DNA of 64,000 bases from Romanomermis culicivorax (Eukaryota > Nematoda > Enoplea > Mermithida > Mermithidae). This document shows positions 31,643 through 43,824 of the stretch, one piece after another (the stretch's first letter is position 1; every line of letters starts with the position of its first letter). The stretch lies in contig CAWUHX010000040.1 of the NCBI GenBank assembly GCA_963922205.1, positions 241,001-305,000 of the forward strand, given 5' to 3'. The position numbers and the translations under genes were made by a program. A model generated the notes under the pieces. It saw only the letters and a program-made list of their open reading frames with translations. It was not told where the DNA came from and did no database searches.

Positions 31643-32445
31643 GTGGACAAAATGGTGGTGAAATCAAATTTAAACATTGCCCATAAAGGTAAGTTGCATG
31701 ATTTCTTACTTGCAAACTACACTGCTTTTAGTTTAGTAGGGGATCCACTTACAGTTACCCATTTGGTACAGCACACTATTGACACAGGAGACGCAAATTT
31801 TGTAGCCAAACATTACTATCGCTTGCCAATCCAGCAATGCCCTTTATTTTCGGTATCCAAAAAAGATGTTTCTCCAGGCCCTGTTGTAGACTCCAGGGTC
31901 ATGAAGGACGTCACCAAAGACCACAGGTACCCTCTCCCAAGGAGGGATGATTATTTAGACAGGTTGGGGGGGGGCTAGATATTTTACAACTCTTGACTTA
32001 AAAAGTGGGTACTGGCAAGAGTACCAATTGTGCCGTATTCCAAGGAAAAAACTGGGTTCATCTCTCAAGATGGTTTATATCAATTCACAGTAATGCCTTT
32101 GGGCCTAAAAAACGCTCCTGTAGAATTCCAACGACTTATGGAGAAAGTATTACAGCTGTATGTTTGGAAAATTTGTCTTGTGTACATCGATGATACCATT
32201 GCCTTTTCAGAAACTTTCGAACAACATCTGGAAAATTTACAAACTGTTTTTGACTGTTACAGGCTGCCAATTGGACCCTCAAACTTTTAAAGTGTGATTT
32301 CTTGCCGCAGCAAGTAAGTTTTCTAGGGCATATACTCAGCACCAATGGAATAATGCTGGATCCCAAAAAGATTAAAGCTGTGACTGAGTTTGACTGTCCA
32401 CGAGACCAGAAAGCCCTCCAGCCATTTCTGGGCATGGTCCAGTGG
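31643..32445 (+). pseudogene. pol: Reverse transcriptase, frameshifted
   Basis: Segments in different frames: 31643-31978 (LPIQQCPLF... KDHRYPLPR), then after an eight-G run at 31968-31975 the frame shifts to YFTTLDLKSGYWQ, and again near 32040 to FISQDGLYQFTVMPLGLKNA. The catalytic VYIDD box is at 32180-32194. A third break follows at about 32270, where KLLKCDFLPQQVSFLGHILS continues in another frame. Domain order and motifs are Ty3/gypsy-like. Confidence 0.85.
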
Positions 32446-33010
32446 TGTAAATAGTTCATTAAAGCTGTTGCCCAAACGGAAGACCCATTATACAAACCTT
32501 TGAGAAAAGATGTAAAATGGGAAATCACTGAAGATCATATTTCCTCTTTTAAGGGTATTAAATCCGCACTCACATCAGCCCCATTCTCATGCTACCCTAT
32601 ATACAACGGCTCAGCAACATTCGTTATCCAAACTGATGCAAGCAGCACCACAATCGGAGCTGTACTTTACCTGGAAATGGCCACTGACAAATGGACCGTC
32701 GCATATTCCAGTTGAAAATTATCCAAACCAGAAACCCACTATTCCACCACTGAACGGGAATGTTTAGTAGTAGTCTATGGTTTTCAGATGTATAGTCACT
32801 ACCTTTTTGGATCAAAAGCCATAACAAGAACCGATCATAAGCCTCTTATGAGGATATTTAAAAACACTTTAGTTCAAAAAAATATACGCCTGCAAAAATG
32901 GTCAATTTTGGTAAATTCCTTTAATTTTTCTGTAGAGTACGTCCCTGGAAAGGAAAGTGCATTTGCAGATTTTCTTAGCCAGAAATACTCGATCAAACAG
33001 ACAACAACCA
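32446..33010 (+). pseudogene. pol: RNase H domain with stops
   Basis: TFVIQTDASSTTIGAVLYLE, HYSTTERECLVVVYGFQ and SHYLFGSKAITRTDHKPL are the RNase H-like signatures of Ty3/gypsy pol, ending with [15 protein letters not shown]. In-frame TAG (about 32452) and TGA (about 32713) interrupt it. Confidence 0.85.
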
Positions 33011-33127
33011 ACCATCAATGTCAAATCAAACCAAAACTACTGATATAGTCCATGTTGCTGTAACAAGGGCCAAATCCAGGCAAAAACTGGCCCCACTGCC
33101 ACAAAATGACTTGAAGATCCCTGAAAC

Positions 33128-33485
33128 CCCAAGCCTTAGCCTAAGCCTAAGCCTAAGCCCTAAGCCTAAGCCTAAGCCTAAGCCTAAGCCTAAGCCTAAG
33201 CCTAAGCCCAAGCCTAAGCCTAAGCCTAAGCCTAAGCCTAAGCCTAAGCCTAAGCCTAAGCCTAAGCCTAAGCCTAAGCCTAAGCCTAAGCCTAAGCCTA
33301 AGCCTGAGCCTGAGCCTAAGCCTAAGCCTAAGCCTAAGCCTAAGCCTAAGCCTAAGCCTAAGCCTAAGCCTAAGCCTAAGCCTAAGCCTAAGCCTAAGCC
33401 TAAGCCTAAGCCTAAGCCTAAGCCTAAGCCTAAGCCTAAGCCTAAGCCTAAGCCTAAGCCTAAGCCTAAGCCTAAGCCTAAGCCT
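33128..33485 (+). repeat. (GCCTAA)n array, nematode telomere-type repeat
   Basis: About 59 hexamers, nearly pure; the complement is TTAGGC. Interruptions are one GCCCTAA near 33158, one GCCCAA near 33207 and GCCTGAGCCTGA near 33303. The array is a multiple of two codons per unit and reads (Lys-Pro)n in the frame that joins the end of RNase H ([12 protein letters not shown]) to the start of integrase ([11 protein letters not shown]). Confidence 0.97.
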
Positions 33486-33551
33486 TTCACACAACAGCAA
33501 ATTGCGGACACTCAAAAAGTGGACCCCATGCTTGACCAAATGTGACCAAAA

Positions 33552-34480
33552 ATGGAAAATCAGGTAAAAGGTTTTTATACCCTTTACAATATCCTGCACA
33601 GGGAAGGTTCTAAAGGTGAACCAGATCAAATCGTTCTTCCACTACCTTTAGGAAAGGTAGCCTTGCATCATTTTCATGGGTCTAGTTTGTTTGACCACCA
33701 AGGCATCAATAAAATTACATTTTTTGGCCAAAAAACACTTCTGGTGGCCAGGCATAGAGCCAGACATTAAAAATTAGGTTAAATCATGCGACAAATGCCA
33801 AAAAACTATGAAAGATTGTCAACTGCCTCCACCGTTATGCACCATCCAACCAGTTGCCCCCTTTGATATTGTTGCGTCCAACATTGTCGAAATTTCCAAC
33901 ATTTCCGAGAAAAATCCCTACATAATTGTTTTTCATGATTATTTCACCAAATACTTCGAAGCTGCTCTCATCCCTGATACCTCCGCCACTAGCATTGTAG
34001 ACACTTTTGTAATATTAGTTGTGTGTAGATATGGGACACCCAAACAATTATTAAGTGATCACTGATCAGGTTACACCTCTAAACTCGTGGGAGAGGTGTG
34101 TGAATTGTTAAAAGTAAGAAAGATTCAAACCACTGCCTATCACCCGCAGTGTAATGGCATGGTATAGCGTTTCAACTGCACATTAATTGACCGCTTACCC
34201 AAACTAGCTTATAACGACACGGAAGACTGACCTAAATTTGTAGATCTCGCGTTGTTCTCTTACATGGCCACACCTCACAAGACCACCAAGAAAAGCCCCC
34301 ACAGCCTCCTTTTCAGACATGAGCCTCTCTTAGGTGTGGACGTCACCGCAGCCGCCCCAAAAGGACTGCTTATTTATAATTTTGATACATATCAGTATTT
34401 ACTTTTCGAAAATGTAACCACTATTCATAATGAAGTCCTAGTTGTGGGCGTCCAAAGCGGTGTCGAAAAAGGCATTTGAT
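33552..34480 (+). pseudogene. pol: Integrase domain with stops
   Basis: KVALHHFHGSSLFDHQGINK recalls the HHCC region; PFDIVASNIVEISNIS, IVFHDYFTKYFEA, RYGTPKQLLSDH and TAYHPQCNGMV are the integrase core motifs. TAA/TAG codons (for example after ARHRARH and within CNGMV-RFN) show that it is inactive. Confidence 0.85.
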
Positions 34481-35319
34481 GAGAAAGCGTGCACCTGCGA
34501 ATATACTGTAGGAGATCTTGTGTTATTATGTTGTGAAATGAGATAGAGTAAAACTCATTTTTATTGGAGCAGTCCATTTATTGTGACCTTAATTGATAAG
34601 CACGATAAAAACGTTGTTTCTATCGCTGATGTTAAAAATATTTTGAATTCCCACATAGTCGCGATTTGCAGGTTAAAGCGTTTTTCCATGCTACAGTAAG
34701 CCATTATCGATTTTTAAAACATCCACTTTATCTATGCTACTCTTATTTTATTATTTTGGAGTAGTTATTCGTATATTGTGCCTCTTGCTATAAATTATAT
34801 CACCAATTTACTTCCATTGTATAGGTAATAATTAACCTTATTTATGTAAATTTTTCACATTTTTGCCTTATATGGAGGTATTCATTATTTCCTGGCATCG
34901 GATCACCTTTGCTTTTGCGATACCTCGATTTCAACGTTTTTCCATTATTTGAGAGCCTTATTACGACGAAAATTGGATTTTCATATTTTTCGCCTGGTAC
35001 AAATTATTTGATTATCGTTCGAAAATTCCTCATTCCCGATTGCCAAACATATACCGTTAGTATACGCTTTATTTGTGAAACAACTTTAATTTGAAACACC
35101 ACTCTAAAATATTTAATTTTTCTCTTCAAACAAATTCATCTCACTTCCAAAAAACTTCTTATATCACATATTTAACAAGTTGAAGTTGTTTAGCACCGGT
35201 ATGCAGTCATGAGCAGGCGCCTCGCATGGCAGTATGCACCGTAAACGCTCATACGTCGACCCTATCTTGCCAACCCATAATTGCACAGTGTGTCGTGCGT
35301 GAGAAAATAAGAAGACGAC
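34481..35319 (+). other. LTR-element interior, nothing recognised
   Basis: AT-rich 3' region after integrase; no motif seen. Confidence 0.4.
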
Positions 35320-35625
35320 GAAAGTTTAAGCTGTGTAGCTTGACGATTTATCGCGCGTTTTAGAAGAGACGTACGGAGCGTAGAAGAGCGTGGGGAACGC
35401 TAGAAACGGAATACTCGGAGTGTTTGATGAAATCAACGCAATGATAATCGAACGCAGGAGATTGACGGGCTCTTAGAGAGCGCTGTGTCAATTTTTCCAG
35501 GGATCTTTGCTCAGGTCGTCAAACATTTTCGGATGCCGAAACTCGGGCCATGCTATCTTAACCGCTTTGGAGTTTCACCTGAATACTCAAACTATTCTCC
35601 AAATAGTTTGACTAACCTAGAACAC
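35320..35625 (+). repeat. Repeat family J, copy 1
   Basis: Shares TTTAGAAGAGACGTACGGAG, GATAATCGAACGCAGGAGAT, GACGGGCTCTTAGAGAGCGC and TGAATACTCAAACTATT with the inverted copy at 61330-61610. Likely a solo-LTR or other insertion inside the retroelement. Confidence 0.75.
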
Positions 35626-36508
35626 ACTTTCTTCACACAATTTACTAATATACAAATCGCGGCCTCATACTCTCCAGACAAACAAGAAAACACAACCATC
35701 TGGCTACAGTACAAATCAACTCTAATCAAAAACATTTTCATAATTTCTTCACATCGTGGCCACGCCTCTCCACGGGTCTTGTCACGATCTTTCTTCCTCG
35801 AACTTGCCGATCTTTTCTTGAACGCAACACAAACTTTACAAATACGTTAAATTGCTCCACAACAAGCGCAAAGTAATCGCCATTTTCACAATGATGGTAA
35901 GATACTTAATGTACGTGGAATAGGAAATATTTCCCGCGATTAGAATAAAATAGGGTTTTCATCCTCATCAATATTTTAATTCAAAAACCATCATTTTCTC
36001 AATTCTTCTCCACTAAAATTCATAAATTATACCTTTTGTAGGGTCCTTCACTCCACCCACACCTCCATTACCTCCATTGACCCCCTATATTTTGCAGTAT
36101 ACCACCAAAACATTTATTTGCACCCCCTTATGTACTTAATTTCTTTCATTTAATGTTAACATTATTTGAGCACCCAAGTCATGTGTAGGTTGGAGGGAGT
36201 GCATGCATCTTCATGAATAATGCTTTGGGTAGTAGTGTAAACTAAAAATTAACACCTAGTCTACCTGTTATTTAACAACATTTCTCCTCCTCCTCCTGAT
36301 TTCTATGATTATTTCTATACTTTCTTTCTCTTTTAGACATCAACCAAAATGAAATTACCCGATTCCTTCATTTTGACCCTTGTTTAGAAACTACTCTCAA
36401 TTGCATGGTTTTTGATGATTTATGGGCCTATTCGAGTAGTGGACCATATGGTCCCCACAGTTATCCACCAGTTATGCAAATCCCAATGTCCTGGAATTAA
36501 AACTTTTT
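35626..36508. other. LTR-element interior, nothing recognised
   Basis: CT-rich and AT-rich stretches (for example CTCCTCCTCCTCC near 36286). No exon or repeat partner. Confidence 0.4.
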
Positions 36509-36945
36509 TTTTTTAAATTTTTGCGGGTACACCTACCCATTTTTCCTATAGCTGGAAAGGCAGGCTTTACAGGACTATATGGTCATACAAGTGCCCACGT
36601 TGTATGAGAAGCACTCTTTGGGTGCTTTTTACCGCCTAGTGGAGGCCACATTCCACAGGCTGGCGTCTGCCTGACAAGCAGGACTTGATCGGCTACCTAC
36701 CTCATAATGGAATAGGCCCACCTCCTCATTCGTCGCACTATCACCAACATGCTAACTGGGCTGAGTGGACCCCGGCAAGCAGCGTTCCAAGCTCGCCTAC
36801 ACAATTTATCTACCCCGAGAGGATGAAAGGCTGTGTCTACCTGGGCCAGCTACCAGAAATTCAATTTCGGGTTACACCCGGAATCAAACCTGGTTCTTGA
36901 GACTAGCAGTCAGAGGCGATAACCACTAGACCAAGACGGCCCTTG
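36509..36945 (-). repeat. SINE-1, copy 2 (nearly full length)
   Basis: Minus-strand head GGGCCGTCTTGGTCTAGTGG (A box) with B box GGTTTGATTCCGGGTG at about 36880; body matches 17805-18115; the 3' end is an A-rich tail (T run at 36507-36520 on plus). Typical tRNA-derived SINE architecture of about 430 bp. Confidence 0.85.
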
Positions 36946-36949
36946 AATC

Positions 36950-39900
36950 TATTTTTCGCTATGTTTCATTTCCGCCTATGTGACATCATTCAGGATCATC
37001 TACAGCATCATCTATAGCTTTCCCTGCTGGTCAAATCCACGAATTGTTGACTCCTCATCCCATTGATGACTATGATATGAACATTTTCAGAGTCCCAGCA
37101 ATACACTTCGATTTTGCTCAGGAGCCACCTTTTATATGTGGCAAGAATCGATCAAACGCTTTATGAGCCATATTGATCAACAATCGGCAGGCTCCCATCG
37201 CTCCTATTGCAAGATAAATCACAAAATTGTGTTACATATTGATCCTTTTCAGACAAGGTTCTGAAACCACATAGTGGTTGATCAAGCTAGCAAACCCAAA
37301 CCCTCTGTGAGGAACCTGAAAAAGACCAGACAATGACTAGAAGAAGAAAAAGATGATGAAATGTACACTCAGATTGATGAAATAAAATGCCGTACCATAA
37401 CAGATCCAGACACGCGAAGAGAATATGAAGCCCTGGGTGGATATTTATCATCGGCCTTCTCAGATGCTGAACCAGTGGTGGCACGAAGTCCATAGGGATC
37501 TCGTTTTGTTCGAAATGACAATATATGTGAACCACAATGTTTCATGACAATGTTGGTTTGCAACATTCAAAACTTTTTTCCATATTTGATCGATTCTGCA
37601 AATATTTGGAACACCAACGGCATCGCCAATGAAATAAGTCTGATTTTATATTATTTTTGGGCAAATACTGTCAGAAAGGGCAAAAGGTAAAAGCTGATAT
37701 CCGTCAACATTCGGAGCTATTGAAAATAGATGACAAAGTGGTCAAATGAATTATTGGCGATGGCCCTATGCCTGGGGCCAAGCACAGAAATGATTTAGCA
37801 TTAGGCACTTTCCTCGCACAAGAACCACATGGCATGGCTAATAAAACAATGGATATTATATGTACAACCATTTCAACATTATTCCAATAATTTTTGAAGA
37901 TTCCTGAGTGAAGCAATCAGCCGAATGATACAATATCACCATAGATCAACACTACAATAATTGTTGGTTTTTCCAGACCACTCGGTGCCAGTGAGAAAGC
38001 TTATCTCTATGTTAACCGTTCCTCTTGACCACATATAATCGTGACACAAATCTCCCAAAGATGTGCCTTTTGGAAGAATCCTACATCCATATTAAAATAG
38101 CTATCCAGCTAAAGGCAGATCAAGAAATTGAGGATGCAGTGCACCGCCAGTACACACAAAGACAACATGAATTTCAAACGGCCCAAGATACTGCACCATC
38201 ATTGCTCACAGTACCACCTAAATCCCAATTGGATAAGTTTTTGGAAACAGTTGCATCCCAGGCCTCCTCTAATGAGTATATTTTGGGCACTGAGTTGACC
38301 AGTCAAGATGTGTATGGTCAGGAGACCACCACAACTGGCCATGAAACTACTGAACAACTAATTACATTGACACAGCCAAAGCCTGAAATGGTCCACAAAA
38401 GTGATAAAGCCGAAAAACCCACAGTGGTTATTGTAGAAGAAACAGCACCACCTCTGCAAACAACTACAGTGGTCCAAGAAAGCAAAGAAAGTGATTGCGT
38501 AGTGGAAATAGAATCCGAAATTTCCTTGATCTCGGATGAAGATGTACCTACGGAATCAAGACCACCATGAATCAATCATCCACAAATCCAAATGACTATG
38601 GTGAAATCCACTCTGATGGACATTGAATGTGATAATCGCCACGAGCTCTGGGAATGTCTGTCCCACTGGTGGTCAGCAAAGTCCACCGGCAGTATCTATA
38701 TGCTCAACAGCAATGTAACCCTTTCAACCTTCACAACCAGCACCCACACCCATAGGTGTGTGGAGGCCCCTATGCTGTACTTTACCCACACCGCAAATTG
38801 TTCAACCAATATTGCAGTATTGACCGCAAACACCTCCTCTGAACTGTCAGCAATGTGTGTTGGACTTGCAACATCAGCAAGAAGTGTGACTTTTAGAATT
38901 AGTGCATGTCAATTTGCCAGTTATGTTAGCCAATCCGCCAACTTCTCAAGCCCAGCCTGCTATTCAGGCACCACCATGGCAAAGTTTATCAACATCCAAT
39001 GCCACTATTATTCTGCCAACTATGGAAGCATCACAATTACTGCCAATTCCTTCGCAGTTCCAATCGCAAGCAGGAACAGAAATGAATACAGAACACACAC
39101 AAAAACGCCTGGAACACAAATATGAAGAGGCAAAAGCAGGAATAGTGCAAATTGATCAACAACTAGCTCTTATCCAGCAACCAGGAACCAGCACACAGGC
39201 GCAAAAAGAATTTGAAGACAAAGTGCGTGATCATGCTATATTAGCCCCTTTATATGATTAATGGCCAGGATCTACGTCCTTGCGAACCATCACCGTATAG
39301 GAATTTTTAGCCCCCATTATGTTACCATTATCTGATGAACAACTAGCTGAAATTCAGCAAGCTGTGATTCAAATTTATAATTCCAATAATTACAAATTTG
39401 AAGTGATGCAATCACAACATGGTCCTTTCGCCAGTTATAAAAATTATTCTACAGAATGATTAATGAGTGAGCTGTGGTTGCAGATGGAACAGTTTATTTA
39501 TAATTGGTTCGATGAATGGCCACTGATGCCAGCATTGATGGGAACAAATTTATCAACAGCATCATTGCTACGCAAAGTGGCTCACGACGCCCGTACATCC
39601 CAGCAAATTTGGTCTAATTATCAAGGTGCAGAACATTTCATGCAGAATTATTTGAGATACGTCCCTCAACAGGGCAAATATCCGAAGTTATTGGACACAA
39701 TGGAAAAAATTCAAAGTATGCCTCAGAACAAATACGAAAGAATATCTAACGCCATGAGAGATAATGACCAAGTCATTTTGCCAGAGAAAACAACGAATCC
39801 ACCTGTGGTTAGTGGGGCCGGGGGCAAACATATTTCCCCTTATACAATCACTCCATCCTCTAACCAGCCCACTGCCACCAATCTTCAGATCAGCAGCATC

Positions 39901-40080
39901 AGAATAAAGACTGCAGCAAACCCTCTGAAAGGGGATATTATGATCATGGTAGCTCTCATTATATGCAGCACAAACACTTTTGCTGCTCCCATTCCCCATT
40001 TCCACCGCCAGTGCAAATAAAAGTTATCATCAACGGTGGCTACATTCCTTATTCTGTAGTGGACTACGGCCACTGATGCC
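36950..40080 (+). pseudogene. Second gag-like segment, decayed
   Basis: A series of open pieces (38025-38570, 38592-39125, 39463-40020) with Gln/Thr-rich, coiled-coil-like text. The last ends just before [17 protein letters not shown] at about 40017-40067, which looks like the first strand of a retropepsin (IN-G...VD-G) followed by stops. It may belong to a second retroelement nested upstream of the 3' LTR or to an extra ORF of this element. Similarity to a Gag is by position and composition only. Confidence 0.45.
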
Positions 40081-41158
40081 AGTGATATGTGATAATATAA
40101 GCAAGAAAAAAAACTATATATATATTTATATATAACCTTGTGCATTTGTGTTGTATGTGATTTTTATCGGCCTCCCCTTTATCTAATTTTGGAGAATGGA
40201 AATCAATTAATCTCCTACACTGGTGCTTAGTATTATGCGGCTGAAAATTTCTTGCCGGTTTACCGATATTTCCTCAAACTTTGGTGACAACGCTATATTT
40301 TATTTTTCACAGACAAAACATTCGATTCTATGTTTTTGCACCATCTGTATACAATGTGATCTGATTTGGTGCCTTTGATCGCACGTCCAATGATACCCAT
40401 CATATTATGTTTTGCATCACCTTAGGGATAGGAAGTTTGTCATTTTGTTGAACTTATCCTGTCCGGCGATTATTTCGTTGTACAAATATTGTTCGTTTTG
40501 TCAGCATACAAAGAAGCTGTATTTATTGGAACTTTTGGCCAATCTTCGCCAGCATCAAATGCTATTACCCCGCACCATGTTTGTTTTTCCTCTTCCTTTT
40601 TGTATTTCAAACATCCTCTCGTATTTTGGCATAATTTTTCAAACCTTCAACTTTCCAAACCAATATCAAAATTTTTCTCATTTCCAAAATTTAGTATTGA
40701 ATGTCTGAGGGGGTATCCCTCAAAAATTTGTTTACATTTTCCGCCAAAATGTATCAGTTTAGGGTTTTTAAGTTAGGTCCCCTGGGTAACCACATTTTCA
40801 ATTTTAATTTTCTCCTTTTTTCAAAACACTTAACAACAATATGTGACTAAGGGCCACTAATATTCTTCATCTTTTCTTTCATTTCCCTTTCTTATTTTTG
40901 CCCAAACTCATGGACTCACAGCAGTCCATAGGGTGGCTGGCCTCCGGGATCCCTATATAGTGGTGATGAGTCCCAGGGGGCCATCGTGGCCTAAGTATTC
41001 TGCATCTGGTGACTCCCTGAAGCCCATTTTTTATCCATCCTTGTGACATCCCCTCTGAACCCGATTTCCATTCTTCCTCCTCCTTCCTCCTTTTCCTCCA
41101 TCTCGATCTCCCTCCTTATTTTTCTTCCTTTCTGCCTTAGTCACATTTTGTTTCCACC
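40081..41158. other. LTR-element 3' interior, nothing recognised
   Basis: T-rich and pyrimidine-rich; no exon recognised. Ends in the polypurine tract. Confidence 0.4.
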
Positions 41159-41169
41159 AGGGGGAGGGG
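41159..41169 (+). promoter_or_regulatory. Polypurine tract (plus-strand primer site)
   Basis: AGGGGAGGGG lies directly against the TGTAGTATACC start of the 3' LTR, as expected for the plus-strand priming site of an LTR retroelement. Confidence 0.8.
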
Positions 41170-41477
41170 TGTAGTATACCACACTCAGCTAAACCAATAT
41201 GTTGTATTGCGTGCTCATGTGCCCTTGGCTACCTAGCTGCGGTTCTTAGGAGATCCAATCTGGTACGGCCCCTGATGCTAACTATCAATGTGTCAATTAT
41301 ATATTTACAGTAAACAATAAAATATGAACACATTCCTAAGAAACCACTGCTCTTGTATATAGTCATTTTCATTTGCTTCGTTTTGGTTGAAACTTTCATA
41401 ACCTTTTTTTGGTATTAAGTTTGGCCATGAAGGCAAACAGTTTCAATGTTCTGAGTGAGAAAATAAAGAGAAAAATC
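41170..41477 (+). repeat. 3' LTR
   Basis: Begins TGTAGTATACCACACTCAGC; matches the 5' LTR except for an ~82 bp extra segment (about 41200-41281) and scattered substitutions. Homology ends at GAGAAAATAAAGAGAAAAATC. Confidence 0.85.
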
Positions 41478-41712
41478 GTCTGACCGACCGAATTGTAAGG
41501 CATTACAAACTGCCTGTCTGGACACAGGTAACTGACTAGAAAATTTTTCTTAAAAGTTTTCCAATCGTAAATAGCAATGCAATCATCTAATGCTTAGTTA
41601 GCGACAAGCTCTTCCATTGACAAATTGATGTGCCATTTGCATAAAGATGCAACTGAGACATTTGAATAAAGGATAGAGCAAACAAAAAATACAAGAAATA
41701 GAAAATAGCTGA
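41478..41712. other. Flank between LTR element and hAT element
   Basis: AT-rich, nothing recognised. Confidence 0.4.
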
Positions 41713-41923
41713 TTTATGATTAGAGCTTCACAGGACAAAAATTTCGTACCCAGGTACCCATTTATTCATTACCCCAGTACCTGGGTACCCGCATTACCCG
41801 GGTATACCCGGGTTTATATGTACATGTTAAAATGAGTTGTAATGTTAATGTACATATATAATATTAGACAGATACACTGTGAAAATAGAATGATGCATTA
41901 CACACACTCTATAGTCCCTACTG

Positions 41924-42390
41924 TAACGGTTCTCGCACACTGGGTGGTAGCTGGTCTACCACCGACTGCACAGCCCTGCATCGCCTGTTGCGACTGCAGC
42001 AGTGCCCGTCACAAAAATCCAGGCCTGGGCCCGTCACTTGGCTGAGAAACATAAAGTCTACGGGTTCAGAGGAAAATGCACGATGGCACCTTTTGCACAT
42101 CATCACATTCTCCTCCTAGGGAAGTGTGATGCCCTCGTCACAACATCCCTCCCCCTGCTGAGGCAGGCAAGGGGCCCCCTGGTACGGTCACCATGTAATG
42201 GTTCTCGCACACTGGGTGGTATCTGCTCTACCACCGACTGCACAGCCCTGCATCGCCTGTTGCGACTGCAGCAGTGCCCGTCACAAAAATCCAGGCCTGG
42301 GCCCGTCACTTGGCTGAGGAACATCAAATCTACAGGTTCAGAGGAAAATGCACGATGGCACCTTTTGCACATCGTCACACTACTACATAA
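41924..42390 (+). repeat. Repeat family B, two tandem units (reference copies)
   Basis: Units start at 41924 and 42196 (272 bp apart) and are nearly identical: TCTCGCACACTGGGTGGT, CACAGCCCTGCATCGCCTGT, TGCGACTGCAGCAGTGCCCG, CACAAAAATCCAGGCCTGGG. Frames through the unit repeat the same shadow peptide. Confidence 0.9.
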
Positions 42391-42585
42391 TTTTTTTCAA
42401 CACTTGTGTTGAAACACTGGTTGTGTTGTTGTATACAATAGGCTGCATAGGTAGGTATATTGCGAATATAATGCTAGAGATGATGATTGATACATATCAT
42501 CGACGCACCTACGCTGCAAAATACTACACATCACATCATGATAGCTCAATATTATTCACGAGAAAAAGCAAAATTTGCGTACCTC

Positions 42586-43680
42586 CAGGGTTTTTTTTGA
42601 CCTATGAGTCACAAGCTAAGTGGCTTGTTGACCTTAAATTTTACAAGCCATTCCAAATTTTTGCAAGGAAATTTTATAAGATCAGTATACCTGAATAAAT
42701 TCAAAAGCTAGGTTATTTTTTAAAGAAATGTATATATTGAGCATCATGCAATTGATCAAAAAAGAGATGTCATTCAACATTTATTCAATAACATTTTAGA
42801 GCCGTTAATTCATTAAAATTCAGGAAACATTTGAAATTTTTGAGTTTGATCGAAGTTTGATCTACAAGCATTGTGGAAAAATGTTTCAGCAAACTATCCA
42901 AGCACATAATGACTTTGAATTACATGAGAAATCGATTGTTAAGTCGTCTATGATGACAAGTGAGAGCCCAAAAAAGCTGTTAATCTTTCCTGCCTGAAAC
43001 GCGGAAACTTTTTTTGGGTATTGACATTCTGCGATACTGGAAAATCAATTTTCCAACCACTTGTTTGAAGAATTAGTTTCGAATTTTCTATTCAAAGGTC
43101 GTAATTTCTGGAATTTCATGCTTGAAAAATTTTAAAACCATCAATTTATTCACACATTCTAATGAACTTGGCCAAAAAGATATGAGCAAGAAGAGTAGAA
43201 GTTTCCGAAAACTACTTCCATGAAGCTTTTGGATTGATTTTACATTGAGAAAGGAATAATCACTTCAAAAAGTTTACAGACTGTACATATTGATCTTTCT
43301 CAAAAAATGTGTCAAGGGAAAAATGTGAATCTTCATTGAATATCAAGATGAAATATTGAAGATTACCAAATAAACCATGAGATAATACATTTAAGATGAT
43401 TAAAACTATTAAAGATTAAATGATAAATGAAGGTAGACATGTTAGAAGCAGTGCCTGAGCTAGGAAACATATTTAAGTTATGACTGGCGCGAAGCAACGG
43501 AAAATTTTGAGATTATGACCTTCTAAAATGCACTAAAATGCATCTTTTCTGTATCCGATATGATCAAACACATGACTCAAAAAATTCTGACAAGCCATTT
43601 TTGCTTGTTGGACTAAAATTCTACAAGCCATTTAGTCAGTCCAACAAGCCATTGCTTGTAAAAGGCTAAAAAAAACTATG
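42586..43680. mobile_element. Nested hAT-like element (tentative)
   Basis: Left end CAGGGTTTTTTTTGACC and right end (complement) CATAGTTTTTTTTAGCC are similar, and both ends carry CAAGCCA/TGGCTTGT subterminal motifs. Flanks CGTACCTC and CATACACC are only similar, so the target duplication is not clean. No transposase seen. Confidence 0.45.
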
Positions 43681-43824
43681 CATACACCTCTACTCTCAAG
43701 TCTACATATTATACGTGATACAAAATGGGTACCTGAATTACCTGTGTACCGGGGTATACCCGGGTACCTGCAGGTACCTGGGTAATGGTTTTCATATTTT
43801 ACCCGGGTATACCTGGGTAATTTG

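Larger units (their letters stand above)
27775..41477 (+). mobile_element. Old LTR retroelement, Ty3/gypsy-type, 13.7 kb
   Basis: Bounded by two related LTRs (27775 and 41170), each starting TGTAGTATACCACACTCAGC. The 3' LTR is preceded directly by an AGGGGAGGGG polypurine tract. Inside, in order: gag-like remnant with a Cys/His knuckle, aspartic protease, reverse transcriptase, RNase H, a (Lys-Pro)n array, integrase, then a second gag-like segment and a SINE-1 insertion. The reading frame is broken by many stops and shifts, so the element is dead as written. Integrase after RNase H is the Ty3/gypsy order. Confidence 0.85.

Noticed and set aside
33128-33485. Chromosome end
   Set aside because: The array is internal, flanked on both sides by the same retroelement pol frame, so it is interstitial.
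33026-33511. Minus-strand frame of Leu-Gly repeats and the antisense Leu-Arg frame to 33629
   Set aside because: Both are only the complement of the GCCTAA array; no independent coding signal exists on that strand.
42002-42412. 136-codon frame across repeat B
   Set aside because: The same peptide repeats because the 272 bp unit is duplicated; copies elsewhere do not keep the frame.
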